Shown here piece after piece: positions 1 through 8,299 of a stretch of DNA of 64,000 nucleotides (its first letter is position 1; the number at the start of each line of letters is the position of its first letter). The notes under the pieces are model-generated. The model saw nothing but the letters and a program-made list of their open reading frames with translations, was not told the origin of the DNA and did no database searches. The stretch is from the NCBI RefSeq assembly GCF_016458275.1, contig NZ_JAEMHM010000011.1, positions 62,001 to 126,000 on the forward strand, read 5' to 3'. Origin of the DNA: Geomesophilobacter sediminis (GTDB taxonomy: Bacteria > Desulfobacterota > Desulfuromonadia > Geobacterales > Geobacteraceae). Position numbers and translations under genes: made by a program.

Positions 1-16
1 CCCCAAGGAGGCCGTG

Positions 17-340
17 ATGATCGAGATACTGGAAAAAGCCGTGCTCACCGCACTGGGGGCCGCATCGCTGACCCAGAAAAAGGCGGAGGAAATGGTCGAG
101 GAACTGAAGGCCCGCTACAAAATGAGCGAAGAGGAAGGCAGGGCCTTCATGGAACGGATCCAGGAGATGGCCCGCGCCGGCAAGGAGCGGAGCACCGATT
201 TCGCCGAGACCGAGGTGAAACGGGTCCTGGACCGGATCGGGGTGATCACCCGCGAGGAGTTCGACCTGCTGAAGCGGCGCGTCGACGGGCTTGAGGCGCG
301 GCAGCGCCCGGTGGATGACGAGCCGGGACCGGAATGCTGA
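17..340 (+). CDS. Phasin-like coiled-coil protein
   Basis: This 107-residue protein is almost entirely charged helix. A short hydrophobic start is followed by a Lys/Glu-rich helical body and a C-terminal heptad-like segment ending in DGLEARQ, the usual pattern of small phasin-like proteins (polyhydroxyalkanoate granule or assembly factors). An AAGGAG at 5-10 lies six bases before this ATG and only three before the in-frame GTG at 14, so the ATG is preferred. The frame is open to the window edge, so a longer start cannot be excluded. The stop overlaps the start of the downstream UbiB-family gene, so the two are probably translated together. The granule role is inferred from family resemblance only. 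Confidence 0.7.
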   Translation: MIEILEKAVLTALGAASLTQKKAEEMVEELKARYKMSEEEGRAFMERIQEMARAGKERSTDFAETEVKRVLDRIGVITREEFDLLKRRVDGLEARQRPVDDEPGPEC

Positions 341-2010
341 GCCTTTTCCGCTTCAACCGCAACATCAGGAGCATCAAGCGGTACCGTCAGATCATCGCCG
401 TATTGGCCAGCTACGGTCTGTTCCAGCTGCTGGACTACCTGAACCTGGCCCAGTTCGTCAAACGGCGCGGCATCTTCGCCCGCGGCGGAATTGCCGACCT
501 CTCCACCGAGGAAAGGGTGAGGCTCGCCCTCGAGGAGCTGGGGCCGACGTTCATCAAGCTCGGGCAGTTGCTCTCGACCCGCGCCGACATCATTCCCCCC
601 TCCTACATCAAGGAACTCTCCCAGCTCCAGGACCGGGTCCCGTCGATCCCCTACGAGGAGATCCACGCCCAGATCGAGCGCGAGCTCGGGGTCCTGGTGG
701 AACTCAGGTTTGCCGAGCTGAACCGGGAGGCGATCGCGGCGGCATCGATTGCGCAGGTGCACCGGGCGCGGCTCCACTCGGGAGAAGAGGTCGTGGTGAA
801 GGTGCGCCGCCCCGACGTGGAGAAGCTCGTCGAGACCGACATCGACATCATGCTCGGGATGGCGATGCTCCTGGAACGCCACATCCCCCGTTCGGACATC
901 TACGATCCGGTCGGGGTGGTGCGGGAGTTTGCCCACACCATCCGAAGGGAGCTGGACCTCTCGCGCGAAGGGCATACCATCGAGAAGATCCGGGACAACT
1001 TCCAGGGCGATGCGACGCTGTACTTTCCGAAGGTCTACTGGGAGGCGACCGCCCGCGGCGTGCTCACCATCGAGTATGTCGCGGGGATCAAGGTGAACGA
1101 CAACGCCGCGCTCGACGCCGCCGGCCTGAACCGGCGCGAGATCGCGCGGCGCGGGGCCCACGCCTTCTTGAAGATGGTGCTCAACCACGGCTTCTTCCAT
1201 GGCGACCCCCATCCCGGCAACGTCCTGATCCTCCCCCAAAACGTCATCTGTCTCCTCGATTTCGGCATGGTGGGAAGGCTCACCAGCAGCCTCAAGGCCT
1301 ATCTCACCGACGTCCTCGGCGCCGTCATCAACCGCGACGTGGAAGAGCTGGTCCACACCATCCTCACCGCCGGCGACAACACCGACAACGTCGACGTCAA
1401 CGGCCTCAAACGGGCCCTCGCCGACTTCATCGACAGCTACTACGAAATCCCGCTCCGCGAGATCGAAGTCGGCCGGATGCTCATGGAGTTCATCGACATC
1501 ATCTCCACCTACCGGATCAAGATCGATCCGGACCTGACCATGCTGGTGAAGGTCCTCGTGGTCATCGAGGGTATGGGGCGCCAGCTCGACCCGGAGTTCG
1601 ACATGGTGGAGCACCTCCGCCCCTTCCTGACCCAGGCCTTCCATGAAAAGCATTCGCCGGGACGCGTGGTCCGGGAAATGGGGGGCGCCATCGACGCCTA
1701 CCTCTCGTTGGCCAAGAACCTGCCCCGCGACTTCCGGGAGATCCTCAACAAGATCAACCGGAACAAGTTTCGCATCGACCTGGAGCACCGCGGCCTGGAC
1801 CGCTTCTCCCGGGAACTGGACCGCTCGGCGAACCGGCTCTCCCTGTCGATGATCATCGCGGCGCTCATCATCGGCTCCTCGATCGCCATGCACACCACCC
1901 GCGGCCCGGCGATCATGGGTGTTCCCGCCTTCGCCTTCCTCGGCTATCTCATCGCGGCGCTCATCGGGCTATGGTGGATCGTCGCCATCCTCCGCTCGGG
2001 AAGACTGTAG
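334..2010 (+). CDS. ubiB: UbiB/AarF/ABC1 family atypical kinase
   Basis: At 558 residues this is full length for the UbiB family of membrane-anchored atypical protein-kinase-like ATPases. Visible hallmarks are the KxGQ motif (FIKLGQ, about residue 74), the Ala-rich loop AAASIAQVH, the invariant lysine in VVVKVRRP, the catalytic-loop region HGDPHPGN, the metal-binding LLDFGMVG, and two C-terminal hydrophobic helices. UbiB proteins assist isoprenoid quinone biosynthesis. In a menaquinone-using anaerobe the substrate is unclear, and the symbol reflects family only. The ATG overlaps the end of the phasin-like gene by seven bases, which suggests translational coupling. Confidence 0.9.
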   Translation: MLSLFRFNRNIRSIKRYRQIIAVLASYGLFQLLDYLNLAQFVKRRGIFARGGIADLSTEERVRLALEELGPTFIKLGQLLSTRADIIPPSYIKELSQLQDRVPSIPYEEIHAQIERELGVLVELRFAELNREAIAAASIAQVHRARLHSGEEVVVKVRRPDVEKLVETDIDIMLGMAMLLERHIPRSDIYDPVGVVREFAHTIRRELDLSREGHTIEKIRDNFQGDATLYFPKVYWEATARGVLTIEYVAGIKVNDNAALDAAGLNRREIARRGAHAFLKMVLNHGFFHGDPHPGNVLILPQNVICLLDFGMVGRLTSSLKAYLTDVLGAVINRDVEELVHTILTAGDNTDNVDVNGLKRALADFIDSYYEIPLREIEVGRMLMEFIDIISTYRIKIDPDLTMLVKVLVVIEGMGRQLDPEFDMVEHLRPFLTQAFHEKHSPGRVVREMGGAIDAYLSLAKNLPRDFREILNKINRNKFRIDLEHRGLDRFSRELDRSANRLSLSMIIAALIIGSSIAMHTTRGPAIMGVPAFAFLGYLIAALIGLWWIVAILRSGRL

Positions 2011-2139
2011 CGCGCCGACCGCGACTGTGTCGAAAACGCAACACCCTCCGTTGCTTTTGCACCACACTCAACCCCTCAGAAACACAGAAATCCACATCCC
2101 TTTTCCCGGTATACACGCTCTGGTGCGGCAAATTCTCAT

Positions 2140-2155
2140 TGGCCCGGTTCTTGCT
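2140..2155 (+). promoter_or_regulatory. Sigma-54 (-24/-12) type promoter of lpxC
   Basis: TGGCCC-N5-TTGCT matches the RpoN consensus TGGCAC-N5-TTGCW with one mismatch and has the required GG-to-GC spacing. The predicted start of transcription is about 2166, 25 bases before the lpxC ATG. rpoN itself is encoded at 52.3-53.8 kb. No enhancer-binding-protein site was identified. The rest of 2011-2190 holds nothing else I recognise. Confidence 0.65.
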
Positions 2156-2190
2156 GAATAGTAGGTACACTGACTAATTCGGAGAGAACC

Positions 2191-3099
2191 ATGATTTTCC
2201 AAAAAACGATCAGGAACAAGACGACCTTCAGTGGGATCGGGCTGCACACCGGCAAAACCATCACCATGACCGTGCGCCCCGCCGATGCTGGAACCGGCAT
2301 CGTCTTTCACCGTGTAGACCTCTCTCCGGCGGTTTCCATCGAGGCAAAAGCAACCAACGTCGTCGACACCCGGCTTTCCACCACGGTCGGCAACGCGGGC
2401 GGCACCGTCTCGACCATCGAGCACCTGATGGCGGCGCTTTTCGCCGCGGAGATCGACAACGCCCACATCGACATCGACGGGCCCGAAGTTCCGGTCATGG
2501 ACGGCAGCGCCCGCATCTTCGCCGAACAGTTCGCCCAGGTCGGGGTCCAGGGACTCTCCAAGGCGCGTCGCTTTCTGGTGATCAAAAAGTCCGTGACCCT
2601 TACCGAGGGGGACAAGAAGATCTCCATCCACCCGGCCCGCCGCTACCAGATCTCCTTCGACCTGCAGTACGACCACCCGGTGGTGGGGCACCAGTTCCAC
2701 ACCTTCCAGTTCGACCCGAAGCATTTCGGGGCCGAGATCGCGCCGGCCCGCACCTTCGGGTTCGAGAAGGAATTCGAGCTCCTCAAGAGCCACGGGCTGG
2801 GCCGCGGCGCCTCCCTCGAGAACGCGGTCGGCATCAGCGACGAAGGGATCCTCAACCCGGAAGGCCTGCGCTTCTCCGACGAGTTCGTGCGCCACAAGAT
2901 CCTGGATGCGCTCGGCGACCTCTCCCTGGCCGGATTCCCGCTCATCGGTCACGTGAAAGCGCTCAAGAGCGGTCACGACATGAACAACAAGCTGCTGCGC
3001 GAGGTTCTCAATCGCCCCGACTGCTACGAGATCACCGAACTCGTCCGTCCGGCGGCCAACACCCAGTTCATCCCCGAACTGGCCTGGCTGGAGGCGTAA
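2191..3099 (+). CDS. lpxC: UDP-3-O-acyl-N-acetylglucosamine deacetylase
   Basis: LpxC is the zinc-dependent deacetylase that performs the committed step of lipid A synthesis in the cytoplasm. At 302 residues it has normal length. Diagnostic segments are the N-terminal FSGIGLHTGK, the zinc-ligand region TIEHLMAALFA, the VPVMDGSA loop, the HKILDALGDL helix (second zinc ligand and catalytic residues), and the GHDMNNKLLRE end. It stands alone, behind a sigma-54-like promoter and ahead of a clear terminator. Its product feeds the same LPS pathway as hldE and lptCAB at the other end of the window. Confidence 0.97.
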   Translation: MIFQKTIRNKTTFSGIGLHTGKTITMTVRPADAGTGIVFHRVDLSPAVSIEAKATNVVDTRLSTTVGNAGGTVSTIEHLMAALFAAEIDNAHIDIDGPEVPVMDGSARIFAEQFAQVGVQGLSKARRFLVIKKSVTLTEGDKKISIHPARRYQISFDLQYDHPVVGHQFHTFQFDPKHFGAEIAPARTFGFEKEFELLKSHGLGRGASLENAVGISDEGILNPEGLRFSDEFVRHKILDALGDLSLAGFPLIGHVKALKSGHDMNNKLLREVLNRPDCYEITELVRPAANTQFIPELAWLEA

Positions 3100-3148
3100 G
3101 CGACCATCAATACGGCCGTCAGCGACGCTCGACGCAGACAATGGAAAA

Positions 3149-3176
3149 GGCAGTCCCGAAACGGGCTGCCTTTTTT
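3149..3176 (+). terminator. Rho-independent terminator of lpxC
   Basis: The arms GGCAGTCCCG (3149-3158) and CGGGCTGCC (3162-3170) form a stem with an AAA loop and one G-T pair. A run of six T follows. Confidence 0.9.
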
Positions 3177-3189
3177 GTTTTTCCCAGGT

Positions 3190-3299
3190 CTGCCCTCGCC
3201 CTCCGGGTGAGGGCGGCCGCAGGCCGGGAGAGGGTCGGTGATCCCCACAGGGCCGCGGCCCTCACCCCGGCCCTCTCCCGGCGGGAGAGGGAGGTATCG
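3190..3299. repeat. Dispersed CCCTC-rich palindromic repeat
   Basis: Two copies of a CCCTCxCCC...CCCTCTCCC type palindrome face each other across this gap (GAGGGCGGCCGCAGGCC facing GGGCCGCGGCCCTC, then CCCTCTCCCGGCGGGAGAGGG). Looser relatives lie at 13775-13822 and 33389-33432. It occupies the space between the lpxC terminator and the 3' end of the serpin gene. Confidence 0.6.
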
Positions 3300-3302
3300 G
3301 AG

Positions 3303-4556
3303 TTACGGCTCCACCACCCTCCCGATAAAGAGCACGCTCCCGGTCTGGTGGTCCCGGATCAGGAAGAGGAAGGGGTGATCCGCCCGGAAGGTCACCGTCC
3401 GCGACGGCGCCACGGCGGCCATCCGTAACGCTCCGGCGGTTGCCGCGGCCGCCTCGGTCCCCTCCTCGTTCACCTCGACGAAAGCCTTGTGGTACAGCTC
3501 GCTCACGTAGAGGTCCCTCCGGCCGTTCATGCCCGAAAGATCCGCTCCCCCGGTAAAAAGAAGCCGCAGCCCCAGGCTCTCCAACGGCCGGCGCAGATCC
3601 TGCGTCCCCCATACCATCTGGAACTTCGGCAGGTAGACGTCGACCCGCTGCTCCATCATGTTGCCCAGCCACAGGTCCAGGTTCTTCCGGGTCAGCTGGC
3701 TCTCGGCGGCGGCAAATTCCTCAGGATCGTTGGGCAGGATCACGATCATGGAAAGGTCGTTTCCCTGGTACGGCAACTCCAGGAGCTTGCCGCCAGCAAA
3801 CTCCCGGTACCGGTAGCGCCCGGTCCGGTTCATCAACATCACGCTCTTTTTCCCGCCGTCCAGCAAGGCAAATGGTGCCGGGCGGGTATGTTTCGGGTCG
3901 AACTGGCGAGCCCACTTCCCTTTGAAGTAGATGGCGTTCACCACGACCATGACCGTCGCGGCATCCAGGTCCGGGGGGACGATCCGGTCGATCTTCCCTT
4001 CCGTTTTCTGGCTGACCCAGCTGTTGATCCGGTGCGGCGCGTCCGGACCGCCGTACTTCACCGGGAACAGGGCGGCCTGGTAGTCACGCTTGGCGAGGGC
4101 AAGGTAGTCGGGGAGCAAAGCATACCCCTGCCGGGGCCAGAGCGAGTTCGCGGTACGCAGTTGCACGTTCCCCTTGCGCTGGAGCTGATCGAGATGGGAG
4201 TTGAGCTCGGCAAAGGCGGGGTGGGTCCTTTGCGGGCCGAGGTCGAAGTGCAGGGTCCGGGCGATTTCCTGGGCGGTGCTGCCGCGCGCACCGCCGTAGA
4301 GAAGCGCCATGACGGAGGAGATGCTGTAGGGAGAAAAGAAGAGGTTTCCCTTGCGGGGTTTCAGTGCAGCGTAGAGATCAAGGGCAAAGGCCGTGTTGCC
4401 GGCTGCCATCTCGGCGACGGCAGCACCGTTTTTCGCCGCGGCCTGGGGAGCCGTGCCGGAATTACCGTTGCCCGGGTTGCGGGCGAAGGCAGCCGGAACC
4501 GTCCCCCCGGCAAGGAGCGTCATTACGACGAGGATTCCCAGAAATCGCGTGGCCAT
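3303..4556 (-). CDS. Secreted serpin (serine protease inhibitor)
   Basis: This 417-residue protein has an N-terminal hydrophobic signal segment (residues 1-25) ending near AFA-R, a low-complexity linker, and then a complete serpin fold. Recognisable segments are NLFFSPYSISSVMALLYGGARG, which is interrupted here only by my splitting (NLFFSPYSI, then SSVMALLYGG), plus VVNAIYFKGKWA, DLSMIVILP and the terminal DHPFLFLIRD. The reactive-centre hinge EEGTEAAAATA at 364-374 is the canonical small-residue sequence of inhibitory serpins. The scissile P1 position falls in the Ala/Met/Val stretch after LRM, which suggests an elastase-like target, but it cannot be fixed by eye. It probably acts outside the inner membrane. 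It is followed on the same strand by nothing related. Confidence 0.93.
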   Translation of the reverse strand: MATRFLGILVVMTLLAGGTVPAAFARNPGNGNSGTAPQAAAKNGAAVAEMAAGNTAFALDLYAALKPRKGNLFFSPYSISSVMALLYGGARGSTAQEIARTLHFDLGPQRTHPAFAELNSHLDQLQRKGNVQLRTANSLWPRQGYALLPDYLALAKRDYQAALFPVKYGGPDAPHRINSWVSQKTEGKIDRIVPPDLDAATVMVVVNAIYFKGKWARQFDPKHTRPAPFALLDGGKKSVMLMNRTGRYRYREFAGGKLLELPYQGNDLSMIVILPNDPEEFAAAESQLTRKNLDLWLGNMMEQRVDVYLPKFQMVWGTQDLRRPLESLGLRLLFTGGADLSGMNGRRDLYVSELYHKAFVEVNEEGTEAAAATAGALRMAAVAPSRTVTFRADHPFLFLIRDHQTGSVLFIGRVVEP

Positions 4557-4627
4557 ACCATCCTCCCCTGCTCGTTCAGATGCGGTTGATGGTGCCGAAA
4601 CGACAGCTTCGGAACCGCCGAAGGCGG

Positions 4628-5482
4628 TCAGTACTTTTCGATGCGGTAGCCCCTCTTCCTGAGGGTCTCGATGATCCCGTCCGGGCCGACCAGGTGTCCC
4701 GCCCCGACCAGGTAGAAGCGGACCTGCGGGTTTTTGGCGTCAATCTCGGGGAGCCAGTTGTTGTTGCGGTCGGTGATGAGTTTCTGGTACAGCTTCGGTT
4801 GTCCCGTCTTCATGTCCCGGTTGATCAGCTCGTCGAGCTTGGCCGCGTCCCCCTTGCGCCAGGCCCTTTCCAGATCGTCGAACGAGGCGGTCGCGGTCTT
4901 GAGGTCCTTGAGCGAATAGGTGACGAAGTCGTCCTCGTCGCCGTCGGCCATGGTCACCAGGTAATCGATCTGCTGATCGACCGTTTCCAGCCCCAGCACC
5001 TTCTTGTTGTCCTTCTTGGCCTGCCGGTAGTAGTAATCGTCCACCCCGTGCCGGGTCACCCCGAATTTCGTCAGCTCCATCATGGTCAGGGCGGTCATCA
5101 CCAGGGACGGCTTGTAACGGCTGAGCGCCTGCAGCGGAATACCGTTCGCCGCACAGTATTCCTTCAAGGCCCGATAGGCGGCCGGCGACAGATGCTGGTC
5201 GATGGTGCCGCCATTGGGATAGACGGCCTTTTCCATGATGGCCCGCTGGGCGGCCGGGTCCTGCAGTTGGCCGATGTCGGTCTCGAACACCACCACCTGG
5301 GCCGCCCGGTACGCCTTCTCGTACTCCGGCGGCAGGGGGAAGTCGGAATCGCGCAGGATATGGAAGGTCCCCCCCAGGTAGACGACGGAGTTTCCCTTCT
5401 GGGCCTTCCAGACCAGCGCATCGGCCAGGGCGGAAGTGGCGAGGAGCAAAACGAGCGCGATGCTCGCGAGCAGTCGTTTCAT
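4628..5482 (-). CDS. TraB/GumN family protein, exported
   Basis: This 284-residue protein has a signal peptide (MKRLLAS followed by a Leu-rich core ending at ALA). The family signature is two GxxxH-type motifs: GGTFHIL near the mature N terminus and VGAGHLVG near the C terminus, with conserved acidic residues in VVFETDI. TraB/GumN (Tiki-like) proteins are proposed metal-dependent proteases or haem-binding enzymes, and the substrate here is unknown. The frame is open further upstream. The start chosen at 5482 has the signal peptide directly behind it and a GAGGAT ribosome site. The role is family-level only. Confidence 0.88.
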   Translation of the reverse strand: MKRLLASIALVLLLATSALADALVWKAQKGNSVVYLGGTFHILRDSDFPLPPEYEKAYRAAQVVVFETDIGQLQDPAAQRAIMEKAVYPNGGTIDQHLSPAAYRALKEYCAANGIPLQALSRYKPSLVMTALTMMELTKFGVTRHGVDDYYYRQAKKDNKKVLGLETVDQQIDYLVTMADGDEDDFVTYSLKDLKTATASFDDLERAWRKGDAAKLDELINRDMKTGQPKLYQKLITDRNNNWLPEIDAKNPQVRFYLVGAGHLVGPDGIIETLRKRGYRIEKY

Positions 5483-5754
5483 GGGATCCTCTTCGGAAGA
5501 TGTGGCATTGGTTCCGGGCGCTGCCGGATGCAGATGATAATACGAGGCGGGAGAGGGGAATTCAACACCTGATTCGCCCTGGCTGCCGTGCGTGAGGTTC
5601 GGTGAAAGATCGTGGAGAGGTCCCATGCCGAAAGGCTCAACAGCATCCGACGCTGGAACGCCGTATGAAGCCCCGATGCCCTTGTATTCCCCGCCCCTTT
5701 CGTATAAAGTGGGTCGATTTCCAAAACCTCGGTAAATTCGGCAAAAGGGCCCGG

Positions 5755-7989
5755 ATGCTGCAGAAAGAAACCATCGAGCTCCCCCCCGCGGAGCTGAAGA
5801 AAAGAAAGCGCGAAGGCTTCATCGTCGCCTTGTCGCTGGTCTTCATCCTGCTTTTGATGGCAGGCGAGATCCACCTCTCCCGCTTGAGCTCCGAAGTCCC
5901 CATGGGGAGCAACATCCTCATCTTCGGGATCATCGACATCATCATCCTCCTGATCATCCTGCTGGTCTACCTGGTATTCCGCAACCTCGCGAAACTCCTC
6001 CTGGAACGGAAGAAAAACGCCCCCGGCGCCAAGTTACGCACCAAGCTCGTCGCCGCCTTCGTTTCGCTCTCGCTGGTCCCGACCATGCTCCTTTTCTTCG
6101 TCTCGGCCGGCTTCATCTCGAACAGCATCCAGAACTGGTTCAACAAACAGGTCGAGAATTCGCTCAACGAGTCGATGGAGGTCGCCCAGACCTATTACAA
6201 GAGTTCGGCCGCGAACGCCTTGTACTACGGGCAGCAGATCGCCGACCTGATCCGGGACCAGAAGCTTTTGAACGACCAGAAGCTTCCCGACCTGAAGGAA
6301 CTGGTCCGGCTCAAGCAGAAGGAATACAACCTCGGAGTGGTGGAGGTGTTCTCGGCGCAGCGCGAGGAGTTGATCCGCGCCAGCAATCCGAAGGTCCCCC
6401 AGGGGGATTTCACCAACCCCTCCTCGGAGGACATCAACGTCGGGCTCGCCGGCGAGAAACTGACCCGGATCAACTCCGTGGGCAAGGCGGACCTGATCCG
6501 GGGCATCGTCCCGGTCCGGTCCACCTGGAACAACAAGGACGTCGTCGGGGTCGTCGTCGTCAACTACTACGTCCCCTACTCTCTGGTCTCCAAGATGAAG
6601 GAGATCTCCTCGTCCTACCACGACTTCCGGCAGCTCAAGATCATGAAGAACCCGATCCGGACCGGGTACATCCTCACCCTGTTCCTGATCACCATGGTCA
6701 TCATCTTCCTCGCGGTCTGGTTCGGGGTCTACCTCGCCCGCAGCCTCACCATCCCGATCCAGGAGCTCGCCGAAGCGACCCGGCAGGTCGCCGAGGGGAA
6801 CCTGGAGGTCCATCTCGGGGAGAGCAGCCACGACGAGATCGGGATGCTGATCACCTCCTTCAACCGGATGACCCAGGACCTGAAGGAAAACCAGCTCGCC
6901 CTGCAGCGGACCAACGAGGAGCTGAAGAAAAGCAACCTGGAGCTCGAGCAGCGCCGCCTCTACATGGAAACGGTGCTCGCCAACGTGAGCGCGGGGATCA
7001 TCTCGGTCGACAAGGACGGCGTCCTGACCACGGTGAACAAGTCCGCCGAGAAGCTCCTCCTGATCAACACCGAACGGGTCGCCGGCCGGAATTTCCGCGA
7101 GGTGCTGCAGCCGGCCCACCTCGACATCGTGAAGGGCCTTTTGCGCGACATGGTCCTCACCAAGAAGGATTCCATCACCAAGCAGGTGAGCATCCCGATG
7201 CGGGAGGGGGAGCTCACCCTGCTCACCAACCTGACCGTTTTGAAGGACGACCGGGACGCCTTCCTCGGCATGGTGGTCGTGCTCGACGACCTGACCAACC
7301 TGATCAAGGCGCAACGGATGGCAGCCTGGCGCGAGGTGGCGCGGCGCATCGCCCATGAGATCAAGAACCCGCTCACCCCGATCCGGCTCTCCGCGCAACG
7401 CCTGCGCAAACGGTTCCTGGACCGGTTTGCCGAGGACGACCGGGTCTTCGACGACTGCACCGCAATGATCATCAAGTCGGTCGACGAATTGAAGACGCTG
7501 GTGGACGAGTTCTCCAACTTTGCGCGGATGCCGGCGGCGCACCCCAAGCCGTGCGACCTGAACGCCCTGCTCAAGGAAGCGCTCACCCTCTACGTCGAGG
7601 CGCACCGCGACATCAACTTCGCGCTGAAGACCGACGATACCCTGCCGCTCATCCCGCTGGACCGCGACCAGATCAAACGGGTGCTGATCAACCTTCTGGA
7701 CAACGCCGTCGCGGCCATCGAGGAGCAGGGCGAGATCGTGCTTACCAGCGCCTACAACGCGGAGCTCAAGATGGCGACCTTCGTCGTCTCGGACAACGGG
7801 CACGGCATCGCCCCCGAGGATCGGCCGCGGCTTTTCGAGCCGTACTTTTCGCGCAAGAAAAGCGGGACCGGCCTGGGGCTCGCCATCGTCAACACGATCA
7901 TCGCCGACCACCACGGGTTCATCCGGGCCAAGGAGAACATGCCCAAGGGGAGCCGCTTCATCATCGAGCTTCCCGCCGAGCAGAGCTAA
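5755..7989 (+). CDS. NtrY-like membrane sensor histidine kinase
   Basis: The product has 744 residues from the ATG at 5755. The domain order is: three hydrophobic helices near the N terminus, an extracytoplasmic sensor region, a fourth membrane helix (about residues 303-325), HAMP (LTIPIQELAEA), PAS (ANVSAGIISVDKDG), HisKA with the phosphorylatable His in RRIAHEIKNPLTP, and HATPase with N box NLLDNAVAAI and G boxes DNGHGIAPED and GTGLGLAIVN. The architecture is that of NtrY, which senses nitrogen or redox state. No NtrX-type regulator follows within the window, so the partner is elsewhere. The in-frame sequence upstream of 5755 lacks membrane or domain features and was not included. Confidence 0.9.
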   Translation: MLQKETIELPPAELKKRKREGFIVALSLVFILLLMAGEIHLSRLSSEVPMGSNILIFGIIDIIILLIILLVYLVFRNLAKLLLERKKNAPGAKLRTKLVAAFVSLSLVPTMLLFFVSAGFISNSIQNWFNKQVENSLNESMEVAQTYYKSSAANALYYGQQIADLIRDQKLLNDQKLPDLKELVRLKQKEYNLGVVEVFSAQREELIRASNPKVPQGDFTNPSSEDINVGLAGEKLTRINSVGKADLIRGIVPVRSTWNNKDVVGVVVVNYYVPYSLVSKMKEISSSYHDFRQLKIMKNPIRTGYILTLFLITMVIIFLAVWFGVYLARSLTIPIQELAEATRQVAEGNLEVHLGESSHDEIGMLITSFNRMTQDLKENQLALQRTNEELKKSNLELEQRRLYMETVLANVSAGIISVDKDGVLTTVNKSAEKLLLINTERVAGRNFREVLQPAHLDIVKGLLRDMVLTKKDSITKQVSIPMREGELTLLTNLTVLKDDRDAFLGMVVVLDDLTNLIKAQRMAAWREVARRIAHEIKNPLTPIRLSAQRLRKRFLDRFAEDDRVFDDCTAMIIKSVDELKTLVDEFSNFARMPAAHPKPCDLNALLKEALTLYVEAHRDINFALKTDDTLPLIPLDRDQIKRVLINLLDNAVAAIEEQGEIVLTSAYNAELKMATFVVSDNGHGIAPEDRPRLFEPYFSRKKSGTGLGLAIVNTIIADHHGFIRAKENMPKGSRFIIELPAEQS

Positions 7990-7998
7990 GGGTATGAA

Positions 7999-8096
7999 GT
8001 CCCCCTTTGAAAAAGGGGGATTGATGGGGGGGTGCCGTTGAGGTTTTCCTCCCTTACCCCGAGAAAAAAACCTTAAAATCAAATCCCCCCCAGCCC
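7999..8096. repeat. C/G-run palindromic (REP/MITE-like) repeat
   Basis: Runs of C and G are arranged as palindromes: CCCCCTTTGAAAAAGGGGG near 8000-8020 and AAATCCCCCCCAGCCCCCC at 8080-8099, inverted relative to each other and separated by about 55 bases. This type of AATCCCCC...CCTTT element is a common dispersed intergenic repeat in bacteria (general knowledge). It is directly continuous with the 32-bp array that follows. Confidence 0.7.
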
Positions 8097-8275
8097 CCCT
8101 TTGCCAAAGGGGGGGACTCAAGGACTGCCCCTTTGCCAAAGGGGGGGACTCAAGGACTGCCCCTTTGGCAAAGGGGGGGAACTCAAGATTGCCCCTTTGG
8201 CAAAGGGGGGGAACTCAAGATTGCCCTTTTGGCAAGGGGGGGAGTTCAGAGATTGCCCCTGCGTCAATGGGGTAG
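8097..8275. repeat. 32-bp tandem repeat array, five copies
   Basis: There are five head-to-tail 32-base units at 8097-8128, 8129-8160, 8161-8192, 8193-8224 and 8225-8256, plus a decayed partial copy to about 8275. Each unit starts CCCTTTGSCAAAGGGGGGG (itself a palindrome) and ends with an ACTCAAGRNTGC-like spacer. Units 1 and 2 are identical, as are 3 and 4, which indicates recent duplication. The array lies between the kinase stop and the AsmA-like start and is probably an expanded copy of the adjoining palindromic repeat. Confidence 0.9.
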
Positions 8276-8299
8276 TTTTTCGGATACGGAAGATAAGTT

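Noticed and set aside
115-1893. Long open frame antisense to ubiB
   Set aside because: The opposite strand is a clear UbiB-family gene with all motifs. The antisense product is low-complexity and lacks any family pattern, as expected from high GC third positions. Similar antisense frames over the kinase, AsmA-like, hybrid kinase and enzyme I genes were dropped for the same reason.
8097-8275. CRISPR array
   Set aside because: The 32-base units are directly adjacent without unique spacers, and no cas gene is present.
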